Origin: G963702155 sp963702155
GTDB taxonomy: Bacteria; Pseudomonadota; Alphaproteobacteria; Micavibrionales; Micavibrionaceae
Length of the DNA: 64,000 nt
Assembly: GCA_963702155.1 (NCBI GenBank)
Contig: OY969717.1
Span: 1,488,001 to 1,552,000, forward strand
Direction: 5' to 3'
Positions 17,922 through 27,695 of this stretch are shown here, piece after piece. The notes beneath the pieces are model-generated. The model had not been told where the DNA came from. It did not search any database and worked only from the letters and a program-made list of their open reading frames with translations. The position numbers and the translations under genes were made by a program. Position 1 is the first letter of the stretch; every line of letters starts with the position of its first letter.

Positions 17922-18761
17922 ATGTATATTTTAACGCTAAACTGTTTAGATAAATCCGGTATCGTTGCCGATGTCGCAACCGCATTGCGTAATGCCGATT
18001 GTAATATTGAAGAATCATTCCAGTTTAATGACCAATTATCCGGTAATTTTTTTATGCGTGTTGTTTTAAAATCTGAAAAAGAGAGCGCCGCTGAAGTATT
18101 TAAAAAAGCCTTCGCAGAAATCGCCCGCGCATATGAAATGGAATGGCAATTAACCAATGCCAAAAATCCGGCCAAAACCCTGATCCTTGTATCAAAAGCC
18201 GATCATTGCCTAAATGACTTACTTTATCGTTGGCGCACGCGTTATCTGAATATTGATATTACAGGCATCGTTTCAAATCACGAACACGCGCAAGATCTTG
18301 CAAACTCACATAATCTGCCATTTCATTATTTGCCAGTTGACGAACATAACAAACCGCAACAAGAGCAGCAAATTACAGATATTATAAAAAACACCGATAC
18401 AGAATTGATTGTATTGGCGCGATACATGCAGGTTTTCTCTAATGATATGTGCGCGCGTCATAATGGCAAAATAATTAATATCCATCATTCTTTTTTGCCT
18501 GGGTTCAAAGGCGCAAAGCCATACCACCAAGCGCATGAGCGCGGGGTCAAAATCATAGGCGCAACCGCACATTTTGCTACTGCCGATCTGGATGAAGGTC
18601 CTATCATAGAGCAAGGTATAACCCGCATTGATCACACCTATCACCCCAAAAAAATGCAAAAACTGGGACGGGACATCGAAAGCCAAACTCTTGCCCGCGC
18701 AATAGAACTATATAGTGAACGCCGTATTTTCCTGCACGATGCGCGAACAGTCATTTTATAA
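17922..18761 (+). CDS. purU: Formyltetrahydrofolate deformylase
   Basis: 279 residues. An N-terminal ACT domain (about 1-80, LNCLDKSGIVADVATAL) is followed by a formyltransferase-fold hydrolase domain. IINIHHSFLPGFKGAKPYHQ carries the catalytic Asn/His region and DLDEGPIIEQ carries the catalytic Asp. The enzyme releases formate from 10-formyl-THF, balancing one-carbon pools and, in some bacteria, supplying formate to PurT. It is a single gene with no operon partners. Confidence 0.96.
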   Translation: MYILTLNCLDKSGIVADVATALRNADCNIEESFQFNDQLSGNFFMRVVLKSEKESAAEVFKKAFAEIARAYEMEWQLTNAKNPAKTLILVSKADHCLNDLLYRWRTRYLNIDITGIVSNHEHAQDLANSHNLPFHYLPVDEHNKPQQEQQITDIIKNTDTELIVLARYMQVFSNDMCARHNGKIINIHHSFLPGFKGAKPYHQAHERGVKIIGATAHFATADLDEGPIIEQGITRIDHTYHPKKMQKLGRDIESQTLARAIELYSERRIFLHDARTVIL

Positions 18762-18775
18762 TTTTATAAAAAGAT

Positions 18776-18979
18776 TTAGCCTAAATCAGCAGAAGACCCG
18801 CTAATTTTCTGTTCGGCCATTTTTTTAAGATAAGCTTGATAAAAGCTCTGCTCTGTTCCGCCGGCATCTAAATGATCAATTAAGGCTTTTTCAAGCGTTT
18901 CATCATATGTATTTTTTGGAATGGCACCGCCTGAATAATCATGCGCGCTTTTAAATTCTTTTTTTGTATTGTGATCCAT
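18776..18979 (-). CDS. Small hypothetical protein
   Basis: 67 residues from the ATG at 18979, which has AGGG about eight bases upstream; an ATG at 18994 gives a five-residue extension but overlaps that site. It is charged and soluble, with a helical middle (YDETLEKALIDHLDAG, then FYQAYLKKMAEQK). No family is recognised and there are no Cys residues, signal peptide or membrane segment. It is convergent with purU. Confidence 0.6.
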   Translation of the reverse strand: MDHNTKKEFKSAHDYSGGAIPKNTYDETLEKALIDHLDAGGTEQSFYQAYLKKMAEQKISGSSADLG

Positions 18980-19096
18980 ACTGTAAGCCCTCATTAAAAT
19001 GTTTTCATAAAGAATTAAAAAATCTATATAGCATTTTCATGATGAATTTGTAAATTTATCTTTCCTTCATAGCGTATAGTTTTTACACTCAGACCC

Positions 19097-21535
19097 ATGA
19101 ACAAGGCCGCCCCTTCAAAACTACAAAATTCAATTCTTTCACGCTGGTTCAAAAAACCGGATGAAGTTGCCGCGCCTGTCGTGGATACGGAAAAGTTGCA
19201 GTTAAAATCTTTCTTGTCCGCATATCCGGGCGAGTATTGCGGCTTTGATGAAAATGGCGAGACTTTATACTCCCCTGCCTTATGCGATTGGCTTGCCCTG
19301 ACAGAAATCAAAAATATAGAAGATATTCAAAACACGTTAATCCCGTCTGATGCCGCCGCTTTGGGCAGCGTATTTAAACGTCTACAAATGCGCAATATGG
19401 CATTTACAATGACGGCGCGTACCCATGATGACAAATACGCACTTAAAATTTCCGGTAAAAAATCAGATACAAGCATAATTGTAGATCAGAAAGAGAAAAG
19501 CGAAGCACCGCCCCCCTTGACCGTACTATGGTTCGAAGATGTTAGCGCGGAATATAACACAAAAGCCGTATTTTTAAAAGAAAGTCAGGAAAAAGAGCGC
19601 GAAATTAGAGAGCTAAAAACCGCGCTCGATGCAATCCCCCGCCCCATCTGGCTTCGTAACGAAGAACAGCATATCACATGGTGCAATGTTGATTACGCCG
19701 ACACACTTGGCAAAAACAAAAGCCAGATTATCCAAGAACAAAAAGAGATTTTTGGCACAATTCGCAAAAGCAAAGCCAAAACGATCGATAAAAAAACAAC
19801 ACTACCGGGTAAGCCGCTAGCCGCCAAAGCGTTGAAAGAAGATAACGCTCAGGAAAGCCGCGTCCACAACATCGTAAAAGGCAAACGCCTTTTGATGAAC
19901 ATTTCTGAAATACCTTTAAAACCGCTTAATATGACCCTTGGCATAGCCTTGAATGTCACCCGTGAAGAGGATTTGGAAAACGAGCTAAAACGCTATCAAT
20001 CTTCTAATAAGGAATTACTGGAACAACTGAGCACCGCCATCGCAATATATAGTGCAACCGAGCGGCTAGAGTTTTATAACACATCCTTTGCACAACTTTG
20101 GGGACTAGAGGATCAATGGCTGAATACGCGGCCAAAGCTTGGCGAAATTATGGAACGCCTACGCGAAACGCGCCGCCTGCCTGAACAGGCCGACTTTAGA
20201 AAATATAAACAAAGCTGGCTCGATATGTTCACTAGCTTAATCGAGCCGCATGAAGATATGCTGCATTTGCCCGATGGCTCTGCGCTACGGATGTTGGTTG
20301 TGCCACATTCCATGGGCGGCCTCATGATGACATTTGAAGATGTAACCAGCCGGCTGGAGCTTGAATCCTCCTATAACACTTTGATCGCAGTACAGCGTGA
20401 AACACTTGATAATCTGGCCGAAGGTGTAACTGTATTTGGCGGCGACGGACGTTTAAAGCTTTGGAACCCTTCATATGCCGGTATGTGGGATTTTAATCCG
20501 GAAAATCTGGAGAGCGAGCCACACATTACGAGCCTGACCGAGAAGAAGAGCAAGTTTTTTAATCCTAAAGATTGGCCTGCGCAGCGAAAAATTTTTTTAT
20601 CATTGGGATTAGAGCGGCAAATAACGGAAGGCCGACTTGAACGTATAAATCAGAATTCAGATGATACAACCCTGATCGATTATTCAACCATGCCCCTGCC
20701 CGATGGCGGCGTCATGATAACCTTCACCGATGTAACCGATGCCGCGCGCGTTGAAAACGCACTGCGTGAAAAAAATGCTGCGCTTGAGGCAGCCGAGCAA
20801 TTAAAACTCGATTTCTTGGCTAATGTCTCATACCAACTCCGCACACCCTTGAGTGCGATCATGGGCTTTAATGAAATTTTAGAGCAGCAATTCTTTGGCC
20901 TCCTCAATGATCGCCAAATGGGATACACACACGATATCAAAGCGGCAAGCGAGCGCTTGCTGGCGCTTATAAATGATATCCTTGACTTATCTACGCTTGA
21001 AGCCGGATACATGATTTTAGAACGCGAAGAATTTAGTGTTCACAAAATGTTGAACACGGTAAATGATCTGGTAAGCGATTGGGCGCGCAAAGATAAAATA
21101 GAAGTGGTTTTAAAATGTCCCAAAAATATCGGGAAAATTGCAGCCGACCAAAGACGCCTGCAGCAAGCAATCATAAACCTGATCCGTAATGCCATCGCAC
21201 ATACAAAAGAAGGCGGACATATTACACTTTCCGGTAAACGCAAAAAAGACGGCATTGAAATTATTGTAAGCGATACCGGCACGGGGATAAGCGAAGAAGA
21301 TCAAGAGCGCGTTTTTGAACCGTTCGAGCGATCCCAGAATGATGCGGAACATGGCGGCATCCGCTCTAAATCAGGGGCAGGGTTGGGCTTGTCCCTAGTT
21401 AAAAATATTATTAAGTTGCATGGTGGTCACGTATCTTTGGAAAGTGCTGAAAATAAAGGCACGGATATAGCGCTGTTTTTACCATTTGAATATAAAGAAG
21501 ATACAAAGCCAAGCGATGAAAAAACCGATATATAA
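19097..21535 (+). CDS. divL: DivL-type PAS pseudo-histidine kinase
   Basis: 812 residues. Several PAS-like domains (about 60-560, including GVTVFGGDGRLKLWNPSYAGMW) lead to a DHp domain whose H-box reads NVSYQLRTPLSAIMGF. The phosphoacceptor position is Tyr579 rather than His, the hallmark of Caulobacter DivL. The ATP-binding domain looks complete: N-box NLIRNAIAHT, SDTGTGIS, and GAGLGLSLVKNI. DivL is an allosteric partner of the kinase CckA and a target of DivK in the CtrA cell-cycle pathway. Unlike Caulobacter DivL, no N-terminal membrane helix is apparent. A PAS sensor kinase follows on the same strand. Confidence 0.86.
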   Translation: MNKAAPSKLQNSILSRWFKKPDEVAAPVVDTEKLQLKSFLSAYPGEYCGFDENGETLYSPALCDWLALTEIKNIEDIQNTLIPSDAAALGSVFKRLQMRNMAFTMTARTHDDKYALKISGKKSDTSIIVDQKEKSEAPPPLTVLWFEDVSAEYNTKAVFLKESQEKEREIRELKTALDAIPRPIWLRNEEQHITWCNVDYADTLGKNKSQIIQEQKEIFGTIRKSKAKTIDKKTTLPGKPLAAKALKEDNAQESRVHNIVKGKRLLMNISEIPLKPLNMTLGIALNVTREEDLENELKRYQSSNKELLEQLSTAIAIYSATERLEFYNTSFAQLWGLEDQWLNTRPKLGEIMERLRETRRLPEQADFRKYKQSWLDMFTSLIEPHEDMLHLPDGSALRMLVVPHSMGGLMMTFEDVTSRLELESSYNTLIAVQRETLDNLAEGVTVFGGDGRLKLWNPSYAGMWDFNPENLESEPHITSLTEKKSKFFNPKDWPAQRKIFLSLGLERQITEGRLERINQNSDDTTLIDYSTMPLPDGGVMITFTDVTDAARVENALREKNAALEAAEQLKLDFLANVSYQLRTPLSAIMGFNEILEQQFFGLLNDRQMGYTHDIKAASERLLALINDILDLSTLEAGYMILEREEFSVHKMLNTVNDLVSDWARKDKIEVVLKCPKNIGKIAADQRRLQQAIINLIRNAIAHTKEGGHITLSGKRKKDGIEIIVSDTGTGISEEDQERVFEPFERSQNDAEHGGIRSKSGAGLGLSLVKNIIKLHGGHVSLESAENKGTDIALFLPFEYKEDTKPSDEKTDI

Positions 21536-21712
21536 CAAATAATTAAAGAAAACACCTTTTTAAATGTAGCATTCATTTTTAAAGAAAAAATTATAAAACA
21601 AAATCATAAAAAAATTTTATGGTAATATTATTTTATATTATGTATTGTCTCTTTGTTTTAAACTATGATATTTTAACAAAGAAGATTTTTCTCGCCTATA
21701 TAAAGCCTTTCC

Positions 21713-23752
21713 ATGTTCAAAAGAAAAAGCAACAAACAAAGTAACGGTTTTGCCGTGGTTAATAATAGCGATGTACCGCGCATTGCTATTAAAGCTGACG
21801 GACTTGTTGCCTTTGCAAATGAAGAATTTAAAGCGCTTATGGATATCCAGGTCGAGCGCATCAAAAACAAACCATTTACCGAAATATTTTCTATTCATAC
21901 TGATAATTTTGAAGCCATTAAAGACGGTGTATATGAGGTCACAAATAAATCGCTTAAAACATCAAAGCTATTTTATTTTGAATGGCTTGGCTTTGGCGAT
22001 GGTCGTCGCTATCTCGTGGGCTCTATAAAAGAGGATGGACAAAATACACGCATAACCAAAACAGATGAGCAAGTTAAAAATCGGATGCGTGCCGATTTGG
22101 AGCGTGAGGACATAGAAGAAAATGCGGGTATCACTGAAAACAACGCTTTTACGTCCGATGCAGCCAAAAAAACGCCCCTATTAGATAAAGATGTAGACCA
22201 CGCTTTAAATTCAGACGATAATCTCGGCGCACTGGCCGAAATGAGCAACGATTTTATGATCGTGATGGAGCGTGATGGCACGCTTCTACAAACAAACATG
22301 GCGTTTAAAAAATTATTTGTAGTTAAAAATATAAAACCTGAAAACTTCTCTGAAATATTTCCCGAATCTGAAAGAGCGTTCATACGCACGCAAATGCACA
22401 AAACAACTTTGCAATCGAATAATACAAAAAGTGCCGACAAAATAAATTCAGAAAATAATCCTGCTAATATGAATGATGAATTCATATTTGAAGCGCGTGT
22501 AAAAACCCAAAATAATGAAACAATGCTGATTCGATGGCGACAACGCGAAGAGCAAGGGCGCATATTTTGTATTGGTCGCAACATAACGGCCATAAGCGAT
22601 AAGCAAAAGGCATTGGCCGAGCGCGAAGAACAGCTATTGGAAGCAGAATCCATCGCACATATGGGTAACTGGACATGGATTGTTGGCAAAGACGAAATTC
22701 AATGGTCAGATGAAATCTATCAGATATTCGGCGTAGACAAAAAATTCCAGCCGACCCTTCACAATATGGGCGGATTGGTAAATCGCCGCGATATGGGGCG
22801 TGTGAACCAAGCCTTTCAGCGCGCTATAATTGAAAACAACAATTATGATATGGAATTCCGTATCCTGCGCCCTGATGGAGAGACAAGATATATACGATGT
22901 GAAGGACGGTGCAAACTGGATCATGAAGGTGATGTAATTGCGCTTTACGGGATTATGCAGGATATGACCGAGCGCGTGCTTTATGAAGAACAATTAAAGC
23001 AAGCCAAAGACACAGCCGAGCGTGCATACGCCGCCAAGACACAGTTCCTTGCCAATATGAGTCACGAATTGCGCACGCCATTAAATGCCATTATCGGATT
23101 TTCTGAAATGATGCGTACAGAGATGCTCGGGCCTTTGGGAAATAAAAAATATGTAGAATATGTTTCCGGCATTCACGAAAGCGGTGAGCACTTACTCGAT
23201 TTGATTAGCGATATTTTGGATATGTCCAAAATAGAAGCTGGCAAATACGAACTTGATTTTGAAAATGTTGATCTGCGCCGGACTTTAAAAATGGCCATAA
23301 CTATGGTCGAAAGCCGTGCCGTAGAGGGCAGAGTCACATTGGATTCACAATGCCTGATAGATCTGGATGCAACCATTATTGCAGATCGCCGCGCAATAAT
23401 GCAAATCACGCTTAACATTTTGTCTAATGCAGTAAAATTTACGCCGGAAAAAGGTACAGTGACCATCAATTGTCAAAAGCGGGATAATTATATTTTAATA
23501 AAAGTGAGTGACACAGGTATTGGCATTCCGGCGAATAAGCTTGCACAAATCACCCGCCCCTTTGAACAAGCCTCATCATCCTATACACGTAATAAAGGGG
23601 GCTCCGGCCTTGGTCTTGCTATTACAAAAGAATTGGTAGAGTTGCACGGCGGCGCGCTTGTTATTGACTCGGTATATGGCGAAGGCACAACCGTAACAAT
23701 GCGTTTGCCTTATAATGCTTACGAAGCGCAAAAGAATAAAAAGAAACAGTAA
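21713..23752 (+). CDS. PAS sensor histidine kinase
   Basis: 679 residues with no membrane segment. Two N-terminal PAS-like domains (about 20-110 and 175-300) precede a PAS fold-3 domain (about 310-430) containing MGNWTWIVGKDEIQWSDEIY and FRILRPDGETRYI. The DHp domain has the true phosphoacceptor His451 in NMSHELRTPLNAIIGFSEMM, and the HATPase domain has NILSNAVKFTPEKG, SDTGIGIP and GSGLGLAITKEL. The H-box resembles the PleC/DivJ group that acts on DivK. Its place next to divL makes a role in the same pathway plausible, but no response regulator is adjacent. Confidence 0.9.
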   Translation: MFKRKSNKQSNGFAVVNNSDVPRIAIKADGLVAFANEEFKALMDIQVERIKNKPFTEIFSIHTDNFEAIKDGVYEVTNKSLKTSKLFYFEWLGFGDGRRYLVGSIKEDGQNTRITKTDEQVKNRMRADLEREDIEENAGITENNAFTSDAAKKTPLLDKDVDHALNSDDNLGALAEMSNDFMIVMERDGTLLQTNMAFKKLFVVKNIKPENFSEIFPESERAFIRTQMHKTTLQSNNTKSADKINSENNPANMNDEFIFEARVKTQNNETMLIRWRQREEQGRIFCIGRNITAISDKQKALAEREEQLLEAESIAHMGNWTWIVGKDEIQWSDEIYQIFGVDKKFQPTLHNMGGLVNRRDMGRVNQAFQRAIIENNNYDMEFRILRPDGETRYIRCEGRCKLDHEGDVIALYGIMQDMTERVLYEEQLKQAKDTAERAYAAKTQFLANMSHELRTPLNAIIGFSEMMRTEMLGPLGNKKYVEYVSGIHESGEHLLDLISDILDMSKIEAGKYELDFENVDLRRTLKMAITMVESRAVEGRVTLDSQCLIDLDATIIADRRAIMQITLNILSNAVKFTPEKGTVTINCQKRDNYILIKVSDTGIGIPANKLAQITRPFEQASSSYTRNKGGSGLGLAITKELVELHGGALVIDSVYGEGTTVTMRLPYNAYEAQKNKKKQ

Positions 23753-23759
23753 TCCGATG

Positions 23760-24689
23760 TTATCTTGAAACCACTTCGTTTACGCTTTTTAAAAGCGAAA
23801 GCGCGTAATCCTCGGCATCAAGACACGCCTCAAGTCCTTCGCGGTAAGAGCGATATTTAAGATCAACACCAAGCGCTTTTTTAATCTTCTCGTTCGACAC
23901 TCGCTTGTTATCAGCATAAAAACTACGTGTAATCGGTGCAAGATCGGCCTCTTTATATGGAATAAGCGGAGGTACAGGGCGTTTTAAAAGCGTGCATGCA
24001 TGGGCAATGACTTCATGCGATGGCGCGGGGTTATCATCGCAAACATTATAGGCTTCATTACCTTGTGGATTACGCATTGAGGAGAGTAAGACATTAACAA
24101 TATCTTCAACATGAATACGGCTAAACGCATGACCTGGCTTATCTATACGTCGGGCGACCCCTGCACGAACAGAATCAAGGGCGCTACGGCCCGGGCCGTA
24201 AATTCCGGCCAAACGAAAAATGTGAACCGGTAAACGATCTTGCTTGTAAAGCGATAGCCACTGATCTTCGGCCTTGGCACGCCGTGATCCGCGTTTGGAT
24301 GATGGACGGATTTCCGAGCTCTCATCTACCCAATCCCCGCCGCGATTACCATATACACCTGTTGTTGATAAATACCCAAGCCATCGTAAAGACGGAATTT
24401 GTAAAATATCTGCAGCATGCGCAATAAACGCCGGATCCCCCGCATCACCCGGAGGCGCAGATATAAGCATATGAGTCACACCATCAAAAATATAGGCCGG
24501 ATCAGGCAACGGTTGATCAATATCAAAAACATGCGCGTCAATCCCGCGCTTTCGCAAGGCTTGTCTCTTTACCGGATCACGCGTTGTACCGGCAATGGCC
24601 CACTCCGTATTTGATGGGTCAGATTCACGTAAGGCATGCCCTACATACTCCGACGTATATCCATAGCCAAAACAAAAAAGTTTTTTCAC
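23760..24689 (-). CDS. NAD-dependent epimerase/dehydratase family (extended SDR, YeeZ-like)
   Basis: 309 residues. The nucleotide-binding start is FCFGYGYTSEYVGHAL, a GxGxxG-type loop. LSTTGVYGNRGGDWVDE and FRLAGIYGPGRSALD are typical of atypical SDRs of the YeeZ group. The usual catalytic YxxxK is replaced by an RGSRRAKAEDQW segment, as in that subgroup, so dehydrogenase activity should not be assumed. It ends 8 bases from the convergent kinase gene. Confidence 0.85.
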   Translation of the reverse strand: MKKLFCFGYGYTSEYVGHALRESDPSNTEWAIAGTTRDPVKRQALRKRGIDAHVFDIDQPLPDPAYIFDGVTHMLISAPPGDAGDPAFIAHAADILQIPSLRWLGYLSTTGVYGNRGGDWVDESSEIRPSSKRGSRRAKAEDQWLSLYKQDRLPVHIFRLAGIYGPGRSALDSVRAGVARRIDKPGHAFSRIHVEDIVNVLLSSMRNPQGNEAYNVCDDNPAPSHEVIAHACTLLKRPVPPLIPYKEADLAPITRSFYADNKRVSNEKIKKALGVDLKYRSYREGLEACLDAEDYALSLLKSVNEVVSR

Positions 24690-24932
24690 ATCAATAATCT
24701 TTTTTTAAACCCAAATCATGTTAAAGACTTTTAAATACAAAACCTTAAAAAAATGGTCATGCAATCTAAAAAAGCTTTAAAAGAGGAGATATAATAATAA
24801 CACAAATCCCATTTTTTATATTAGCAAAAAAAACGCACAACCGCATGAGTAAAATCAGCTATCACACGCATGCAAACACATCTTATGTTACAAATAAGGC
24901 GATTATAGTATTATTTTATATCGGATATAAAG

Positions 24933-25598
24933 CTATACCGCGGCTTCATAATATGATGCCGGATCAAATCCGGGGATGCGGTCATTTAATAGTGGCTGAA
25001 AACTATCCCGCGCCTTTACCTTTTCGTACCATGCTTGGGCGGCTTCATGCTCTTCCCATGGTACATCACCAATATAATCAATAGTGGATAAATGAGACGC
25101 CGCGGCAATATCGGCAATAGAAAAATGATCCCCAGCGAGCCATGCGCGCTTTTCGGTTAAAAACCCGATATAATCCATATGGTAGTGAATATTGGCATGA
25201 CCGGCGCGGATAGAGGGCGCGTGCGGCTCTCCCATTTGTAAATATTGTTTCATCAATTTTTCGCCAACCAGATTGGCAGTGACTTCCTTATTGAATTTAA
25301 CATCGAACCAGCTAATCAAGCGGCGAGTTTCCGCCCGCCCTACCGGATCAAGGCCAAGCAAGTTATTTTCCGGATAAACTTCCTCCAGATATTCGCAAAT
25401 AACTTGCGAATTAGATAGCGTTGTACCATTTTCCTCAACCAGAACAGGTACATCACCAGCAGGGTTAAGCGCTAGAAAATCAGTACGGCGCTCCCAGATT
25501 TTCTCTATCTTAAGCTCAAAATCCAGATTCTTCTCCGCCAGCACAATACGTACCTTGCGTGAAAACGGATGAAGCCAAAGATGAAATAAGGTTCTCAT
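24933..25598 (-). CDS. fzlA: FzlA-like FtsZ-binding GST-family protein
   Basis: 221 residues of GST fold: a thioredoxin-like N-terminus (SRKVRIVLAEK, NPAGDVPVL) and a helical C-terminal domain (WLAGDHFSIADIAAASHLS). The segments WERRTDFLALNPAG, SWFDVKFNKEV, TIDYIGDVPW and the C-terminal PLLNDRIPGFDP match FzlA, a Caulobacter cell-division protein that binds FtsZ and sets constriction rate. Few ordinary GSTs share all of these. The start is the ATG at 25598; a GTG three codons upstream is less likely. It is not in a division gene cluster, so the call rests on protein similarity. Confidence 0.8.
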   Translation of the reverse strand: MRTLFHLWLHPFSRKVRIVLAEKNLDFELKIEKIWERRTDFLALNPAGDVPVLVEENGTTLSNSQVICEYLEEVYPENNLLGLDPVGRAETRRLISWFDVKFNKEVTANLVGEKLMKQYLQMGEPHAPSIRAGHANIHYHMDYIGFLTEKRAWLAGDHFSIADIAAASHLSTIDYIGDVPWEEHEAAQAWYEKVKARDSFQPLLNDRIPGFDPASYYEAAV

Positions 25599-25695
25599 AA
25601 ATCTCACTTTATATTAAGTTGTGGATAAAGAACAACCGCTAAATTTTTGTAATATAAAATTTTTATTTTGATAACGTTTAAGGTCTATCCACGCA

Positions 25696-26949
25696 TTATT
25701 TTTGTTCAGCTTTTATATTTAAATTAAGCGTGATCATATAGCCAATCGCATCATCCTGTGCCCATTGCCCTGTACCTACAGCATAATCAGCGCGATCAAG
25801 GCTGAGCGTGGCTTTCATAACGGCAGTTTTTAACTTATTCGGCTGTTCATCGAATGTAAGGCTAAAGGGAAAAGCAACGGGGAGAGTTTCTTCTTTAATA
25901 GTCAAATGGCCATATGCTTTATAGTGGCCCGCCTGCTCTAACGCTTCAAAACGCTCACTCTCAAACCGCGCCGATGGATATGTATCCGCATCAAACCATT
26001 CTGGCGATACGGCTTGCGCATCTCGGTCTGCACTGCCTGTTTTTATACTGGATATATGTATTTCAATATCGGCGCGGCTTTTAAGCAAATTATCCGGATC
26101 AAAAATAATATCACCGAAGAATTGCTCGAATGAACCTGAAAAGTCGCTGCCATATTGACTGGCCGTGAATTGAATAGCGCTTTGCTCTTGAATAATTGAC
26201 CACGACGCCGGATCGGTGAGGTTTTCAGTGCTTGTAAATGGATTTTTGCTAACAGACGGATTAACATTCATAGAGTTTACAGTCTCTACAAGAGCCATGT
26301 TATCAACCTTCGGCTTTTCAAAAAATTCTTTGGCTAATTCTGCAACCGCAAATCCTGCCGCACCAATAAAGAGTAAAACAAAGAGTGCAGAAAAAATAAT
26401 ATTTTTACGTCCCGCCATCATATTAAGCGTTTGATCTTTATCGATAATATGATGCTTAAGCGCGCCCACAATATGAAGTCCAGCAAGCCCGATAATCAAA
26501 AAAGCCAACACCTCATGCACCACGCGGCTTTTTAAAAACAAGGCTTCATTCTTACCAGTTATATCCGGCACGTTTAATCCAAAAAAGCTGATAGGGAAAT
26601 CGCCAGCAGATGACATCACCCAGCCGCTTAATGGCATAAGAAATAATAAGCCATAAAGCGACCAATGCGTCAGATGCGCCAGAATTTTTTCCCATTGCTT
26701 ATGTGTAGGCGGTGAAATAGGCATGCCGGTTATAAAACGCGTAATAAGCCGAAATCCCGTTAATATAATAACAACTAAGCCAAATGCTTTGTGCAGGGCA
26801 TATATATCAAGTTTAGCTGGCGAATACGGCATCGCCGTCATAACAAAGCCAGCGATCAAAAGACCGAATATCAATAAAGCGCTCAGCCAATGAAAAATTT
26901 TCTGGCTGACGCTATATTGTGTTTTTATTGAACGTTTCACGGCATGCAT
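25696..26949 (-). CDS. Cytochrome b561-YceI fusion protein
   Basis: About 417 residues from the ATG at 26949; a TTG six codons upstream touches the preceding gene. The N-terminal half is a four-helix cytochrome b561 with heme-ligand His candidates in FHWLSALL, LHKAFGL, LTHWSLYGLL and VVHEVLAFL. After a fifth helix (about residues 185-205) comes a periplasmic YceI lipocalin-like domain (SAIQFTASQYGSDFSGSFEQF onward). YceI domains bind isoprenoid lipids such as quinones, so the fusion may couple quinone binding to membrane electron transfer (inference). It lies directly downstream of a free YceI gene. Confidence 0.9.
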   Translation of the reverse strand: MHAVKRSIKTQYSVSQKIFHWLSALLIFGLLIAGFVMTAMPYSPAKLDIYALHKAFGLVVIILTGFRLITRFITGMPISPPTHKQWEKILAHLTHWSLYGLLFLMPLSGWVMSSAGDFPISFFGLNVPDITGKNEALFLKSRVVHEVLAFLIIGLAGLHIVGALKHHIIDKDQTLNMMAGRKNIIFSALFVLLFIGAAGFAVAELAKEFFEKPKVDNMALVETVNSMNVNPSVSKNPFTSTENLTDPASWSIIQEQSAIQFTASQYGSDFSGSFEQFFGDIIFDPDNLLKSRADIEIHISSIKTGSADRDAQAVSPEWFDADTYPSARFESERFEALEQAGHYKAYGHLTIKEETLPVAFPFSLTFDEQPNKLKTAVMKATLSLDRADYAVGTGQWAQDDAIGYMITLNLNIKAEQK

Positions 26950-26967
26950 ATTTAAAAACGCAATCAA

Positions 26968-27573
26968 TTACTGATTGAGTTTTTTATCTTCAAGCTTCAT
27001 CGCTTCTACTTCCAAACGAATGTTTACATCTTGTCCTACACCAGGTACACCATAATCCATACCCCAATCTGTACGATTGATCGTTGTATCAGCAGAAAAT
27101 CCGGCTACGTACCGACCGCTGAATGGGTGGGTGCCAGACTTATTATGTGTAACATTTAATATAACAGGCTTGGTATCATCTAAAATAGTCAAATCACCTG
27201 TAACTTTTCCTACATTTTCACTATTAAGCTCTACAGACGTACTTTTAAAAGTCATACTAGGATATTTTTCAACATCAAAAAATTTTGCGCTTTTCATGCT
27301 TTCGTCCCATTTTTCATCATCCATATCTATCGAAGATGTTTTAATAGTCACTTCGACTTTTGAGTTTTGAGGGTTTTCACGATCCAACTCTATAAAACCG
27401 TCGTAATCATGGAATTCGCCTTGTGACTTGGAAAAACCAAGATGATCAACAAAGAACAAAATTTGTGTATGAGCTTTATCAAACTCATATCGTTCTATTT
27501 TTGGGTCTTGAGCGTACCCAAAACTGGAAAAAAGCAAAAATGCAGAGAATAAAACAGCAGAAAATATGCGCAT
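26968..27573 (-). CDS. YceI family protein
   Basis: 201 residues with a signal peptide (about 1-21, ending SFGYAQ) and a complete YceI beta-barrel: FDKAHTQILFFVDHLGFSK, the TIKTSSIDMDDEKWDE segment, YPSMTFKS and GFSADTTINRTDWGMDYG. YceI proteins are periplasmic isoprenoid-binding lipocalin-like proteins. AAAAGG precedes the ATG. The b561-YceI fusion gene follows after 18 bases, indicating one operon. Confidence 0.93.
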   Translation of the reverse strand: MRIFSAVLFSAFLLFSSFGYAQDPKIERYEFDKAHTQILFFVDHLGFSKSQGEFHDYDGFIELDRENPQNSKVEVTIKTSSIDMDDEKWDESMKSAKFFDVEKYPSMTFKSTSVELNSENVGKVTGDLTILDDTKPVILNVTHNKSGTHPFSGRYVAGFSADTTINRTDWGMDYGVPGVGQDVNIRLEVEAMKLEDKKLNQ

Positions 27574-27695
27574 AATGTAAGACCTTTTAAAATGATTAAA
27601 ACGTATAAAACAAGTTACAATCTCTTAAGTATAAATCAAGAGATCACTGTAGAAAAAGCAAACAATAAAAATAATATCGACTATTATTGGCTAAA

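Noticed and set aside
22009..22689. 226-codon ORF on the - strand inside the PAS kinase gene
   Set aside because: Antisense to a clear coding gene; Ser/Cys/Met-rich shadow composition and no recognisable motif.
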